DNA of 5,746 bases from Deltaproteobacteria bacterium (GCA_021817645.1 JAKAGH010000213.1:1-5746); one strand, 5' to 3'; shown: positions 1 to 4,680, counted from the first letter of the stretch. Numbers and translations are program-made. The notes: generated from the sequence alone by a model not told the origin.

Positions 1-144
1 TCCCAGCCAGCCACCCCCGACTTCATTAAACTCCCGGCAGACCTTAGATGCGCGGTCCCCCATCTTCAGTAAATTTATTTTCGCCCGGCCGCGGCCGCCA
101 GGGGGAAAAACCTGCCGATATTCCGGGGGACGCGCCCCTTTTTG
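1..144. other. Left-edge region with no identified gene
   Basis: No gene can be supported here. Forward frame 1 is open from the edge to a TAA at 70-72 and could be the last 23 codons of a gene entering from the left, but the peptide is too short to recognise. A perfect 12-bp GC palindrome (CGGCCGCGGCCG) lies at 86-97. A weak GGGG/CCCC hairpin followed by five T residues (about 124-143) could end an upstream transcript, but its 4-bp stem is poor. Confidence 0.3.
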
Positions 145-173
145 TTGACTCTATCTGCGCCGGTGACTATATT
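145..173 (+). promoter_or_regulatory. Predicted sigma70-type promoter for the lipoprotein gene
   Basis: A -35 box TTGACT (145-150) and a -10 box TATATT (168-173) are separated by exactly 17 nt. Each matches the consensus at five of six positions. Transcription would start near 180, giving a leader of about 19 nt that carries a G-rich Shine-Dalgarno (AGGGGGGA, 186-193) six bases before the ATG at 199. This is an inference from sequence only. Confidence 0.7.
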
Positions 174-198
174 GGGGGGGAATCCAGGGGGGACATTC

Positions 199-588
199 AT
201 GGCTCGGCTGCAAATCATCCTGGCGCTGGCAATGCTGCTCACCAGCTGCGACCAAGTGGTCTACCCGCGCTTCGAAAAAGCGATGTGGTCTTCTTATATC
301 AACATGCAGGATGTGCATCCGGGCATGTCCATGGCCGAGGTTGAAGGCATCGCCGGCCCGCCGCAGATTCGGGAAGAAGGGGATTACCGGGGCGGGCATT
401 ACGTTTTTTATTTCTATCTGACCCATTCCATGGATTATGAAGGCGGGGAAACCGTGCGCAACGGCTATACCCCCCTGGTCTTCCAGCATAATCGTTTGAT
501 GGGCATGGGTCGGCGCTACTACCGGGCCGCGGTCGAGCGTCCGGACAGCCCGGAATTGCCGGATGATCCTTATAAAAGGATACGCTGA
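199..588 (+). CDS. Small lipoprotein, DUF3192/BamE-like
   Basis: This is a predicted 129-residue lipoprotein. The N-terminus has one basic residue, a hydrophobic stretch and a lipobox L14-T-S-C17, so Cys17 should be lipidated after signal peptidase II cleavage. Residue +2 is Asp, which in enterobacteria favours retention in the inner membrane. The mature part has a BamE/SmpA-like pattern at residues 39-55 (VHPGMSMAEVEGIAGPP), then aromatic beta-strand sequence and a TPLVFQHNRLMGMG stretch at 91-104. That stretch resembles the conserved end of DUF3192 lipoproteins. No catalytic residues are apparent, and a role in the envelope is inferred only from the family. The ATG at 199 is preferred to a TTG at 142 because it follows a Shine-Dalgarno and begins the signal peptide directly, and because the TTG overlaps the promoter. 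The gene has its own promoter and terminator, so it is probably monocistronic. Confidence 0.85.
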   Translation: MARLQIILALAMLLTSCDQVVYPRFEKAMWSSYINMQDVHPGMSMAEVEGIAGPPQIREEGDYRGGHYVFYFYLTHSMDYEGGETVRNGYTPLVFQHNRLMGMGRRYYRAAVERPDSPELPDDPYKRIR

Positions 589-654
589 CCCGGGTGAAGC
601 GCGGCTGGAAAAATCGTCCAGTCCCGGGTCCCTTGACCCAGAAAAGATCAACCG

Positions 655-683
655 GAGCGGGGCTTGCAGCCCCGCTCTTTTTT
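655..683 (+). terminator. Intrinsic terminator after the lipoprotein gene
   Basis: A perfect 9-bp stem GAGCGGGGC (655-663) pairs with GCCCCGCTC (669-677) around the loop TTGCA and is followed by six T residues (678-683). It lies about 66 bases after the stop codon and before the riboswitch promoter region, so it should insulate the two transcription units. Confidence 0.92.
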
Positions 684-732
684 GTCGCTGCTCCCGGTCT
701 CCGTGGTCTGGCGGGACCGGGCGAATTTTGCC

Positions 733-766
733 TTGACAGGGACCGGGGACCCCTTTAAGCTATGAT
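733..766 (+). promoter_or_regulatory. Candidate promoter for the riboswitch transcript, unusual spacing
   Basis: A perfect -35 box TTGACA (733-738) is followed by TATGAT (761-766, five of six to the -10 consensus), but the spacer is 22 nt instead of 16-18. A 17-nt spacer would instead use TAAGCT (756-761), a poor -10 box. The spacer contains a GGGACC/GGGGACCCC dyad. One of these probably starts the riboswitch RNA just before its first helix at 776, but which -10 is used cannot be decided from sequence. Confidence 0.5.
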
Positions 767-775
767 GTATAGAGA

Positions 776-938
776 AGATGGGTACCCCTTCCGGGGTTGA
801 AAAGGGAAGCCGGTTGCAAGCCGGCACGGTCCCGCCGCTGTAGCCGGGGACGAAACCTGCGAGAAGCCACTGTTTCCGATAGGGAAACGGGAAGGCGCAG
901 GCAGAGGTTGATCCGGGAGTCAGAAGACCTACCCATCT
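776..938 (+). promoter_or_regulatory. Cobalamin (B12) riboswitch aptamer
   Basis: This is a complete cobalamin riboswitch aptamer, an mRNA leader that binds a B12 form (adenosylcobalamin in the common class) and usually shuts off the downstream gene. The closing helix P1 is a perfect 9-bp pairing of AGATGGGTA (776-784) with TACCCATCT (930-938). A small P2 hairpin follows (CCCC/GGGG, 785-796). The conserved core is clear: GGGAAGCCGG, then CGGTCCCGCCGCTGTAGCC, the GGGGACGAAACC segment and the B12 box GCCACTG (866-872). A GTTTCC/GGAAAC hairpin lies at about 872-888, then GGGAAGGCGCAGGC and GAGTCAGAAGACC. Order and spacing match the family closely. It lies upstream of a single small gene, with a transcriptional terminator between them. 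Confidence 0.96.
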
Positions 939-1064
939 GTTAAGGCCTGCATCCCCGTGGCAGGGATGGAAAGGCCGGTCCGGAGGTTTAAGCCCCGGAC
1001 CACCCCTGGGATCAAGAAAGCTGGGTGCTATCCCTGGGTCTTCGCGGACCCGGGGATTTTTTTT
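939..1064 (+). terminator. Riboswitch expression platform with intrinsic terminator
   Basis: The terminator is an 11-bp stem, ATCCCTGGGTC (1030-1040) pairing with GACCCGGGGAT (1047-1057) with one G-U wobble, followed by eight T residues (1057-1064). Upstream, CCCTGGGAT (1004-1012) is complementary at eight of nine positions to ATCCCTGGG (1030-1038), which is the left arm of the terminator, so it can act as an antiterminator. Two further hairpins precede it: CATCCC/GGGATG with flanking GGCC/GGCC pairs (944-976), and GGTCCGG/CCGGACC (977-1001). The direction of control (ligand turns the gene off) is inferred from the family. Confidence 0.85.
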
Positions 1065-1105
1065 GCCCAGAACGCGGCGGGCGCCAAGGGGCTCACAAAA
1101 ATTTC

Positions 1106-1112
1106 AGGAGGG
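1106..1112 (+). promoter_or_regulatory. Shine-Dalgarno of the riboswitch-controlled gene
   Basis: AGGAGGG lies four bases before the ATG at 1117, just beyond the riboswitch terminator. It fixes the start of the 86-residue gene and argues against the upstream in-frame start at 1063, which lies inside the terminator T run. Confidence 0.88.
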
Positions 1113-1116
1113 TTTT

Positions 1117-1377
1117 ATGAAAGACGGTCTGATCGTTTATTTGGTGAGTGCGCCGGCCCTGCCGGCGGAGTTCGATGCCTCTGCCGCCGCTAAAGACCTG
1201 GGCTACAACGCGGATCGGGTGGAAATGGTGGCCCCGGACCAGGGTTTCTTCACCGTGGAGGATGCCTGGCACTTTCTCGTGACCCGGGGCTGCGGCCGCA
1301 TCCGCCTGCTGGTGGGTCGGGCGGAGGGCCCGGACCACCTGCGCCCCTTAGGTCCTGCCGTGCGCCTGTGTGGATAA
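1117..1377 (+). CDS. Unrecognised 86-residue protein under B12 riboswitch control
   Basis: I do not recognise this family. The 86-residue product has no signal peptide and no convincing membrane helix, so it is probably cytoplasmic. Its pattern suggests a small alternating alpha/beta fold: strand LIVYLVSA (5-12), helix around DASAAAKDLG (20-29), strand RVEMVA (34-39), helix TVEDAWHFLVTRG (46-58), strand RIRLLVG (61-67) and a last strand ending in RLCG. Cys59, Cys85, His52 and His74 are potential ligands, but no metal or cofactor motif is complete. The ATG is set by a strong Shine-Dalgarno. It is the only gene after the cobalamin riboswitch, since a repeat with a strong terminator begins just after the stop. 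By context it may belong to B12 or cobalt homeostasis, or to a B12-independent substitute function, but its sequence does not show which. Confidence 0.8.
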   Translation: MKDGLIVYLVSAPALPAEFDASAAAKDLGYNADRVEMVAPDQGFFTVEDAWHFLVTRGCGRIRLLVGRAEGPDHLRPLGPAVRLCG

Positions 1378-1384
1378 AAAATGA

Positions 1385-1511
1385 TTCACCACGAAGGCAC
1401 AAAGACACAAAGAAGACACAAAGGTAATAATTAAAAGGGGGTGGCGCTGAAGCGCCACCCCCTTTTTATAATTCTCTGTGATTCTTTGTGCCTTGGTGTC
1501 TTGGTGGTGAA
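1385..1511. repeat. Palindromic intergenic repeat filling a convergent gap
   Basis: Left arm 1385-1414 and right arm 1482-1511 are inverted copies that match at 26 of 30 positions, built on a CACAAAGA/CACAAAG-like motif beginning TTCACCAC. The central part carries a long perfect hairpin, annotated separately. The element lies between the stop codons of two convergent genes (1377 and 1517) with only a few bases to spare on either side. Similar CACCACGAAGGCACAAAG stretches are familiar as dispersed repeats in environmental bacterial genomes; that is from memory, and other copies in this genome cannot be seen here. Confidence 0.8.
1433..1467. terminator. Bidirectional intrinsic terminator in the repeat core
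   Basis: A perfect 15-bp stem (1433-1447 pairing with 1452-1466) closes a TGAA loop. Four A residues lie on the left and five T residues on the right, so the hairpin plus U tract works for rightward transcripts (five T) and leftward transcripts (four T, then AATTATT). It would end both the riboswitch-controlled gene and the leftward exported-protein gene. Confidence 0.9.
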
Positions 1512-1516
1512 ATCTT

Positions 1517-2032
1517 TTATTCCACCAGAAACTCAGCGGTTTTTTGGGACTGGCCGTAGCCGGTGCTGATGGTGGTGACCAGGGTATAAGTTCCCTTAGC
1601 GGCGTTGGCGGGCAACTGGAAGTTGACCTGCTGGTCAAAGGTGCCGTTGAGCTGCCGGGAATCCGTGGACTTGGTTTTCCCCAGGGATTGGCCCTGGAAA
1701 AAGATTTCCCGGGTGATGGTGATGGGAATGGCGATCTGCTCCGGCGTCAGGAGAGTGTAGGAGGTGGTCAGCAGCAGGGTCTCCCCGGCATGGGCCCGGG
1801 GCGGGGAAACGCTGATCCGGTCCAGGCGGATGACGCAGCCGCCGGTGGGGCAATAGTTTTCCCGGGCCACGGTCGCCTCCCGGCCCTGGCGGCCGGTCTC
1901 CCGGGTGCTGCCCCAAAGGGCCCAGGATTTACCGTCTAAGGGAATCTCCAAGGCAGCGCCCGGAATGCTCCAGGCAGCCAGGATGAGGCATATCAGGCCG
2001 ATGATCCAGCCGGTTTGTCTTGATTTTGCCAT
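1517..2032 (-). CDS. Exported beta-rich protein of unknown function
   Basis: This is a 171-residue protein of no family I can name. It has an N-terminal signal sequence: Lys and Arg at 3-5, a hydrophobic core at about 8-22 (GWIIGLICLILAAW), and a likely cleavage after Ala27 (PGAA-LE). No lipobox is visible, so the mature protein should be periplasmic or secreted. The mature part starts with a polar stretch holding Cys61 and Cys66, a possible disulfide. It continues as alternating hydrophobic strands (about 68-170) with GTYTLVTTIST near the end, typical of an immunoglobulin-like or other beta-sandwich fold. No catalytic motif is seen. The start at 2032 is chosen because GGAGG lies five bases upstream; an in-frame TTG at 2044 has no such support. 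It is the last gene of the leftward cluster and ends at the bidirectional terminator. Confidence 0.82.
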   Translation of the reverse strand: MAKSRQTGWIIGLICLILAAWSIPGAALEIPLDGKSWALWGSTRETGRQGREATVARENYCPTGGCVIRLDRISVSPPRAHAGETLLLTTSYTLLTPEQIAIPITITREIFFQGQSLGKTKSTDSRQLNGTFDQQVNFQLPANAAKGTYTLVTTISTGYGQSQKTAEFLVE

Positions 2033-2037
2033 GTGGG

Positions 2038-2042
2038 CCTCC
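2038..2042 (-). promoter_or_regulatory. Shine-Dalgarno fixing the exported-protein start
   Basis: On the minus strand GGAGG lies five bases before the ATG at 2032. This decides between that ATG and the TTG four codons upstream, which would overlap the Shine-Dalgarno itself. Confidence 0.8.
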
Positions 2043-2080
2043 AATTCGAGGATTATTTTTCTCCGATAAGCCGTGGTGCC

Positions 2081-2088
2081 GTTTTATA
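2081..2088 (-). promoter_or_regulatory. Weak -10-like element before the exported-protein gene
   Basis: On the minus strand TATAAAAC lies about 50 bases before the start codon at 2032. No good -35 box is seen 16-18 bases upstream (the best is GTGGTT). It is given only because the gene probably needs its own promoter, given the palindromic repeat that separates it from the NlpC/P60 gene. Confidence 0.25.
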
Positions 2089-2119
2089 GCCAAATATGGC
2101 ATTAAAACCACTACGTTTT

Positions 2120-2197
2120 CCCCCCTTTTCTCAAGGGGGGTCAGGGTGATTATATAAGCGCTTGATAATCCCCCTAAATCCCCCTTTAGAAAAGGGG
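2120..2197. repeat. C/G-rich palindromic intergenic repeat
   Basis: Left arm 2122-2152 and right arm 2166-2197 are inverted copies that match at 27 of 31 positions with one gap. They surround a 13-base centre that contains AAGCGCTT. Each arm can also fold alone: CCCCCCTT (2120-2127) pairs with AAGGGGGG (2133-2140), and CCCC (2181-2184) with GGGG (2194-2197). It lies between the stop of the NlpC/P60 gene and the start of the exported-protein gene. It may block or stabilise transcripts, but no U tract typical of a terminator follows it. The TAATCCCCCTAAATCCCCC type of repeat is, from memory, common in environmental genomes. Confidence 0.82.
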
Positions 2198-2264
2198 ATT
2201 TAAGAAGTCGGGTTGGAGACCATTGAGCGGGTAAGCGTCGTATTTTTGAGGCACATCACCAAGG

Positions 2265-2840
2265 TCACCGTTCCGGCGGCCCGTGGGGCAAGAAACGCCG
2301 CGCGCCCATGAAGGAGATGCGCCAGACCTCTGCGTCCAGGCGGCTGACAAAGACTCCCTTGGGCGAGGCGTGGATAAACCGGCTCTGGCCCAGGTAGATG
2401 CCGTTGTGACAGACCTGGTCCGCATCACCCGGGTTGAACATCCCCGCGGCGAAATAATTGCGGGACTTGGCGGTCTGGCAAAAACGGTTAAAGAAGACCA
2501 CGTCCCCGAAACGCAGGTCATAGAGCGCCACCGGCTGCCCCTGGCAAAACTGGTCGGCCACGGTGCGGGGGAGATTAACCCCGGCCTGGTGAAACGTGGC
2601 CTGGACCAATCCGGAGCAATCCACCCCGGTGGGGCTGGTCCCCCCGGAGCGATAAGGCGCGCCGTGGAAGCCGGCGATGGCCTGCTCCAGGGCCTGTTCC
2701 TGTTGGTTGAGGGAGGCCGGCGCCGGCGGCAGAACCAAAGCGCGCGCCGGCTTCCGGGGCGGCGGCGCGCCGGCGCAGCCTGCCAAAAGCAAGGCCGCTC
2801 CCAGGACCACTCCCCAATAACCACAAATCCTGGCAGCCAT
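2265..2840 (-). CDS. NlpC/P60 cell-wall hydrolase lipoprotein (Spr/MepS-like)
   Basis: This 191-residue lipoprotein should cut peptide cross-links or stem peptides of peptidoglycan. Members of the family are cysteine endopeptidases acting on gamma-D-glutamyl-diaminopimelate or cross-bridge bonds. A signal sequence ends in the lipobox L19-A-G-C22; Ala at +2 fits outer-membrane sorting. A proline-rich linker (26-42) precedes the catalytic domain. Catalytic Cys75 is in TGVDCSGLVQ, His145 in CHNGIYLG and the third His157 in FIHASPKGV; the 12-residue gap between the two histidines matches Spr. The C-terminus (ISFMGARRFLP) is also Spr-like. The segment between GDVVFF (112-117) and His145 is about 19 residues longer than in Spr and holds Cys121 and Cys144. 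The ATG at 2840 is the first possible start, since an in-frame TGA lies two codons upstream. AGGGA lies nine bases before it. metG lies upstream across a structured gap. Confidence 0.93.
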   Translation of the reverse strand: MAARICGYWGVVLGAALLLAGCAGAPPPRKPARALVLPPAPASLNQQEQALEQAIAGFHGAPYRSGGTSPTGVDCSGLVQATFHQAGVNLPRTVADQFCQGQPVALYDLRFGDVVFFNRFCQTAKSRNYFAAGMFNPGDADQVCHNGIYLGQSRFIHASPKGVFVSRLDAEVWRISFMGARRFLPHGPPER

Positions 2841-2865
2841 GCATCACCATCCCTAAAAAACGTAT

Positions 2866-2902
2866 GGGGTTGGGGGATGGGGTTTGGGGAAGGGGGCAGG
2901 GG
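2866..2902 (+). other. Candidate G-quadruplex with six G runs
   Basis: The plus strand has six runs of four or five G at 2866-2869, 2872-2876, 2879-2882, 2886-2889, 2892-2896 and 2899-2902, separated by loops of only two or three bases. This exceeds the usual four-run pattern for a stable quadruplex. It lies between metG and the NlpC/P60 gene, on the template strand for those leftward genes. Folding in the cell is an inference. Confidence 0.7.
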
Positions 2903-2929
2903 CCCGCGGCCCCTGGCCCCCTTCCCCAA
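2884..2929. repeat. Long GC-rich hairpin between metG and the NlpC/P60 gene
   Basis: Left arm 2884-2904 and right arm 2908-2929 form a 21-bp helix with one bulged base and a 3-base loop (CGC). The right arm begins just after the metG stop codon (2934). On the minus strand no T run follows directly; TTTTTT appears only some 23 bases later (2860-2855). It therefore resembles a strong pause, attenuator or mRNA 3'-end stabiliser more than a standard terminator. Its left arm shares bases with the G-quadruplex candidate, so the two folds exclude each other. Confidence 0.8.
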
Positions 2930-2933
2930 GTCT

Positions 2934-4472
2934 TTACTTCTCCTCCCCCTCAAGCCGCGGAAACAGGGCCGGGCCTTGTTGCAGCGTGCTGCCGGGCAGC
3001 AGACGGCCCCAGTTCAAGACCTGGCTCAGGGGCAGGTCCCAGAGGCTCAGGCCCAAACCCAGTTGTTCGCTCATTTTCAGGGCGCTGGCGGGCATCACCG
3101 GCCGCAGCAGCGCCGCCAGCCAGCGCAGGCCCTCCAGGAGGTGATACAGCACCGTATCCAAACGGCCTGCGGCCTGCGGGTCCTTGGCGAGTTTCCAGGG
3201 TTCGCAGGCGACGATATAGCGGTTGAGATGACTGATAAATTCCCAGAGCCGGGACAGGGCCTTGGGAAACTCCAGGTCCGGGAAGAGTTTCAGAAAATCC
3301 CCGGCCACTTCCTGGGCCAGGAGGGCCACTTCTTTATCCTGGTCCTCCGGCACCCCCGGCGGCGGCACTATGCCTTTCCGGTACTTAAAGGCCATGCCCA
3401 GGCTGCGGGCGAAGAGGTTGCCCAGGTCGTTAGCCAGGTCGGCGTTGATCCTGGTCTTCAGGGCCTCGTCGCTGAAGTGGGCATCCAGGCCGAAGACCAT
3501 CTCCCGGAGGAAGAAATAGCGGACCTGGTCGATGCCGTAAAGGGCCGCCAGGCTGCGGGGCTCCACCACGTTGCCCAGGCTCTTGGACATCTTGCCCTGG
3601 GGCATCTGCCAGTAGCCGTGGACATTGAGGTGCTGGAAAGGCTCCACCCCGCCGGCCTTGAGCATGGTGGGCCAATAGATGCCGTGGGGTTTGAGGATAT
3701 CCTTGGCGATGAAGTGTTGGGCCCCCGGCCAGAAGCGGCGGTAATTCTCCCCGTCGGGATACCCCAGGCCGGTGAGATAATTGAGGAGCGCGTCGAACCA
3801 GACGTAGGTCACGTAGCGCTCGTCAAAGGGCAGGGGGATGCCCCACTCCACCCGGCTGCGGGGCCGGGAGATACACAGATCCTCCAGGGGCTCTTTCAAG
3901 AAGGCCAGGGCCTCGTTGCGGTAGCGTTCCGGCCGGATCCATTGGGGGTGCTGGTGAATATGGCCGATGAGCCACTCCTGGTAGCGGCTCATGCGGAAGA
4001 AATAATTCTCTTCCTTGATATAGGTGGGCTCCACCTGGTGGTCCGGGCATTTGCCGTCCACCAGATCGCGCTCCAGGTAAAAAGCTTCGCAGCCGAAGCA
4101 ATAGAGGCCGCCGTAGCCGCCGAAGTAGATGTCGCCGGAGTCGTAGACTTTTTGCAGGAAATTTTGTACGACCTGCACGTGCTCCGGCCTGGTAGTACGG
4201 ACAAAGTTATCGTAGCTGATGTCCAGCTCGTCCCAGGTTTGCCGGAACATGCCGCTGACGCGGTCTACAAATTCCTTGACCGGGAGGCCCGCTTTCTCCG
4301 CGGCCTCCGTCACCTTCTCCCCGTGCTCGTCCGTGCCGGTCTGGAACCGGGTCTCTTCGCCCAGGAGGCGGTGGAAGCGGGCCAGGGCGTCAACCACCAC
4401 CGTGGTGTAGGCATGGCCCAGGTGAGGCTCGGCGTTGACGTAATAGATAGGAGTAGTTGCGTAGAAAGTCAT
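2934..4472 (-). CDS. metG: Methionyl-tRNA synthetase, short form
   Basis: This class I aminoacyl-tRNA synthetase activates methionine with ATP and charges tRNA-Met, both initiator and elongator, in the cytoplasm. The N-terminus (TFYATTPIYYVNAEPHLGHAY) contains the HIGH-type motif HLGH at 17-20 and the KMSKS loop is exact at 294-298. A single zinc knuckle, Cys125-x2-Cys128 then Cys142-x2-His145, matches the one-knuckle arrangement of the Thermus enzyme. The alpha-helical anticodon-binding domain fills the last 180 or so residues, with DLANDLGNL at its start. At 512 residues it stops soon after this domain (LFPRLEGEEK) and lacks the C-terminal tRNA-binding, dimerising domain of the 660-680-residue enzymes, as in other short forms. 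Start at 4472 fits the family N-terminus; an in-frame TGA lies upstream. No Shine-Dalgarno is visible, because a heptamer repeat directly abuts the ATG. Confidence 0.97.
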   Translation of the reverse strand: MTFYATTPIYYVNAEPHLGHAYTTVVVDALARFHRLLGEETRFQTGTDEHGEKVTEAAEKAGLPVKEFVDRVSGMFRQTWDELDISYDNFVRTTRPEHVQVVQNFLQKVYDSGDIYFGGYGGLYCFGCEAFYLERDLVDGKCPDHQVEPTYIKEENYFFRMSRYQEWLIGHIHQHPQWIRPERYRNEALAFLKEPLEDLCISRPRSRVEWGIPLPFDERYVTYVWFDALLNYLTGLGYPDGENYRRFWPGAQHFIAKDILKPHGIYWPTMLKAGGVEPFQHLNVHGYWQMPQGKMSKSLGNVVEPRSLAALYGIDQVRYFFLREMVFGLDAHFSDEALKTRINADLANDLGNLFARSLGMAFKYRKGIVPPPGVPEDQDKEVALLAQEVAGDFLKLFPDLEFPKALSRLWEFISHLNRYIVACEPWKLAKDPQAAGRLDTVLYHLLEGLRWLAALLRPVMPASALKMSEQLGLGLSLWDLPLSQVLNWGRLLPGSTLQQGPALFPRLEGEEK

Positions 4473-4566
4473 AGTGGCCAGTGGCCAGTGGCCAGTGATC
4501 AGTGGCCCGGGTCAGGAGCTTTTTTTGCTTTTACTGCCCACTCACCACTGATCACTGATCACTGCC
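4473..4566. repeat. Heptamer-based inverted repeat abutting metG start
   Basis: Five tandem 7-mers run from 4473 to 4507: AGTGGCC three times, AGTGATC, then AGTGGCC. Across a centre containing a run of seven T, an inverted segment follows at 4545-4566, and AGTGATCAGTGG (4494-4505) pairs exactly with CCACTGATCACT (4545-4556). The first heptamer touches the metG ATG (4472). Such AGTGATCAGTGG-type arrays are, from memory, dispersed intergenic repeats in environmental genomes. Confidence 0.82.
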
Positions 4567-4574
4567 TTTATTTT

Positions 4575-4680
4575 CCTTCCAGTTGCTTGAGATATGTAGG
4601 GTGGGCACTGCCCACCAATCCTTCTGAAACCTATCCCTGCGCCGGCTTGCTGTTATCCTTGCCTTCCAGTTGCTTGAGAT
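4575..4680. repeat. 19-bp direct repeat at the end of the TPR gene
   Basis: CCTTCCAGTTGCTTGAGAT occurs at 4575-4593 and again at 4662-4680, 87 bases apart. The second copy is inside the TPR gene and encodes its LKQLEG. The first copy lies beyond the stop codon and, read leftward, encodes LKQLEGK followed at once by TAA. The two copies mark a duplication or an insertion between them. Confidence 0.9.
4600..4616. repeat. GGTGGGC/GCCCACC palindrome between the direct repeats
   Basis: GGTGGGC (4600-4606) pairs with GCCCACC (4610-4616) around ACT. With its flanks (TAG on the left, AATCCTTCTGAAACC on the right) it resembles a well-known class of dispersed short palindromic intergenic repeats. It lies just after the TPR stop codon and could act in the mRNA 3' end. 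No T run follows on the minus strand, so it is not called a terminator. Confidence 0.7.

Noticed and set aside
48..344. A plus-strand open frame of 98 codons overlapping the lipoprotein gene
   Set aside because: It crosses the promoter and overlaps the lipoprotein gene in another frame. The lipoprotein has a lipobox, a Shine-Dalgarno and family resemblance; this frame has none.
957..1193. A plus-strand open frame of 78 codons across the riboswitch platform
   Set aside because: It runs through the terminator hairpin and overlaps the riboswitch-controlled gene out of frame. No ribosome site is visible before it.
1378..1516. CRISPR-like repeats because of the recurring CACAAAG units
   Set aside because: The units are irregular, lack spacers of constant length and are arranged as two inverted arms around a hairpin. 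No cas gene is present.
1348..1638. A minus-strand open frame of 96 codons
   Set aside because: It translates the palindromic repeat (LCLCAFVVNHF type peptide, a familiar false product of such repeats), runs through the terminator, and overlaps the real exported-protein gene in another frame.
2855..2929. A standard intrinsic terminator after metG
   Set aside because: The hairpin is strong, but the T run on the minus strand begins some 23 bases after the stem, too far for normal intrinsic termination. It is kept as a structured element only.
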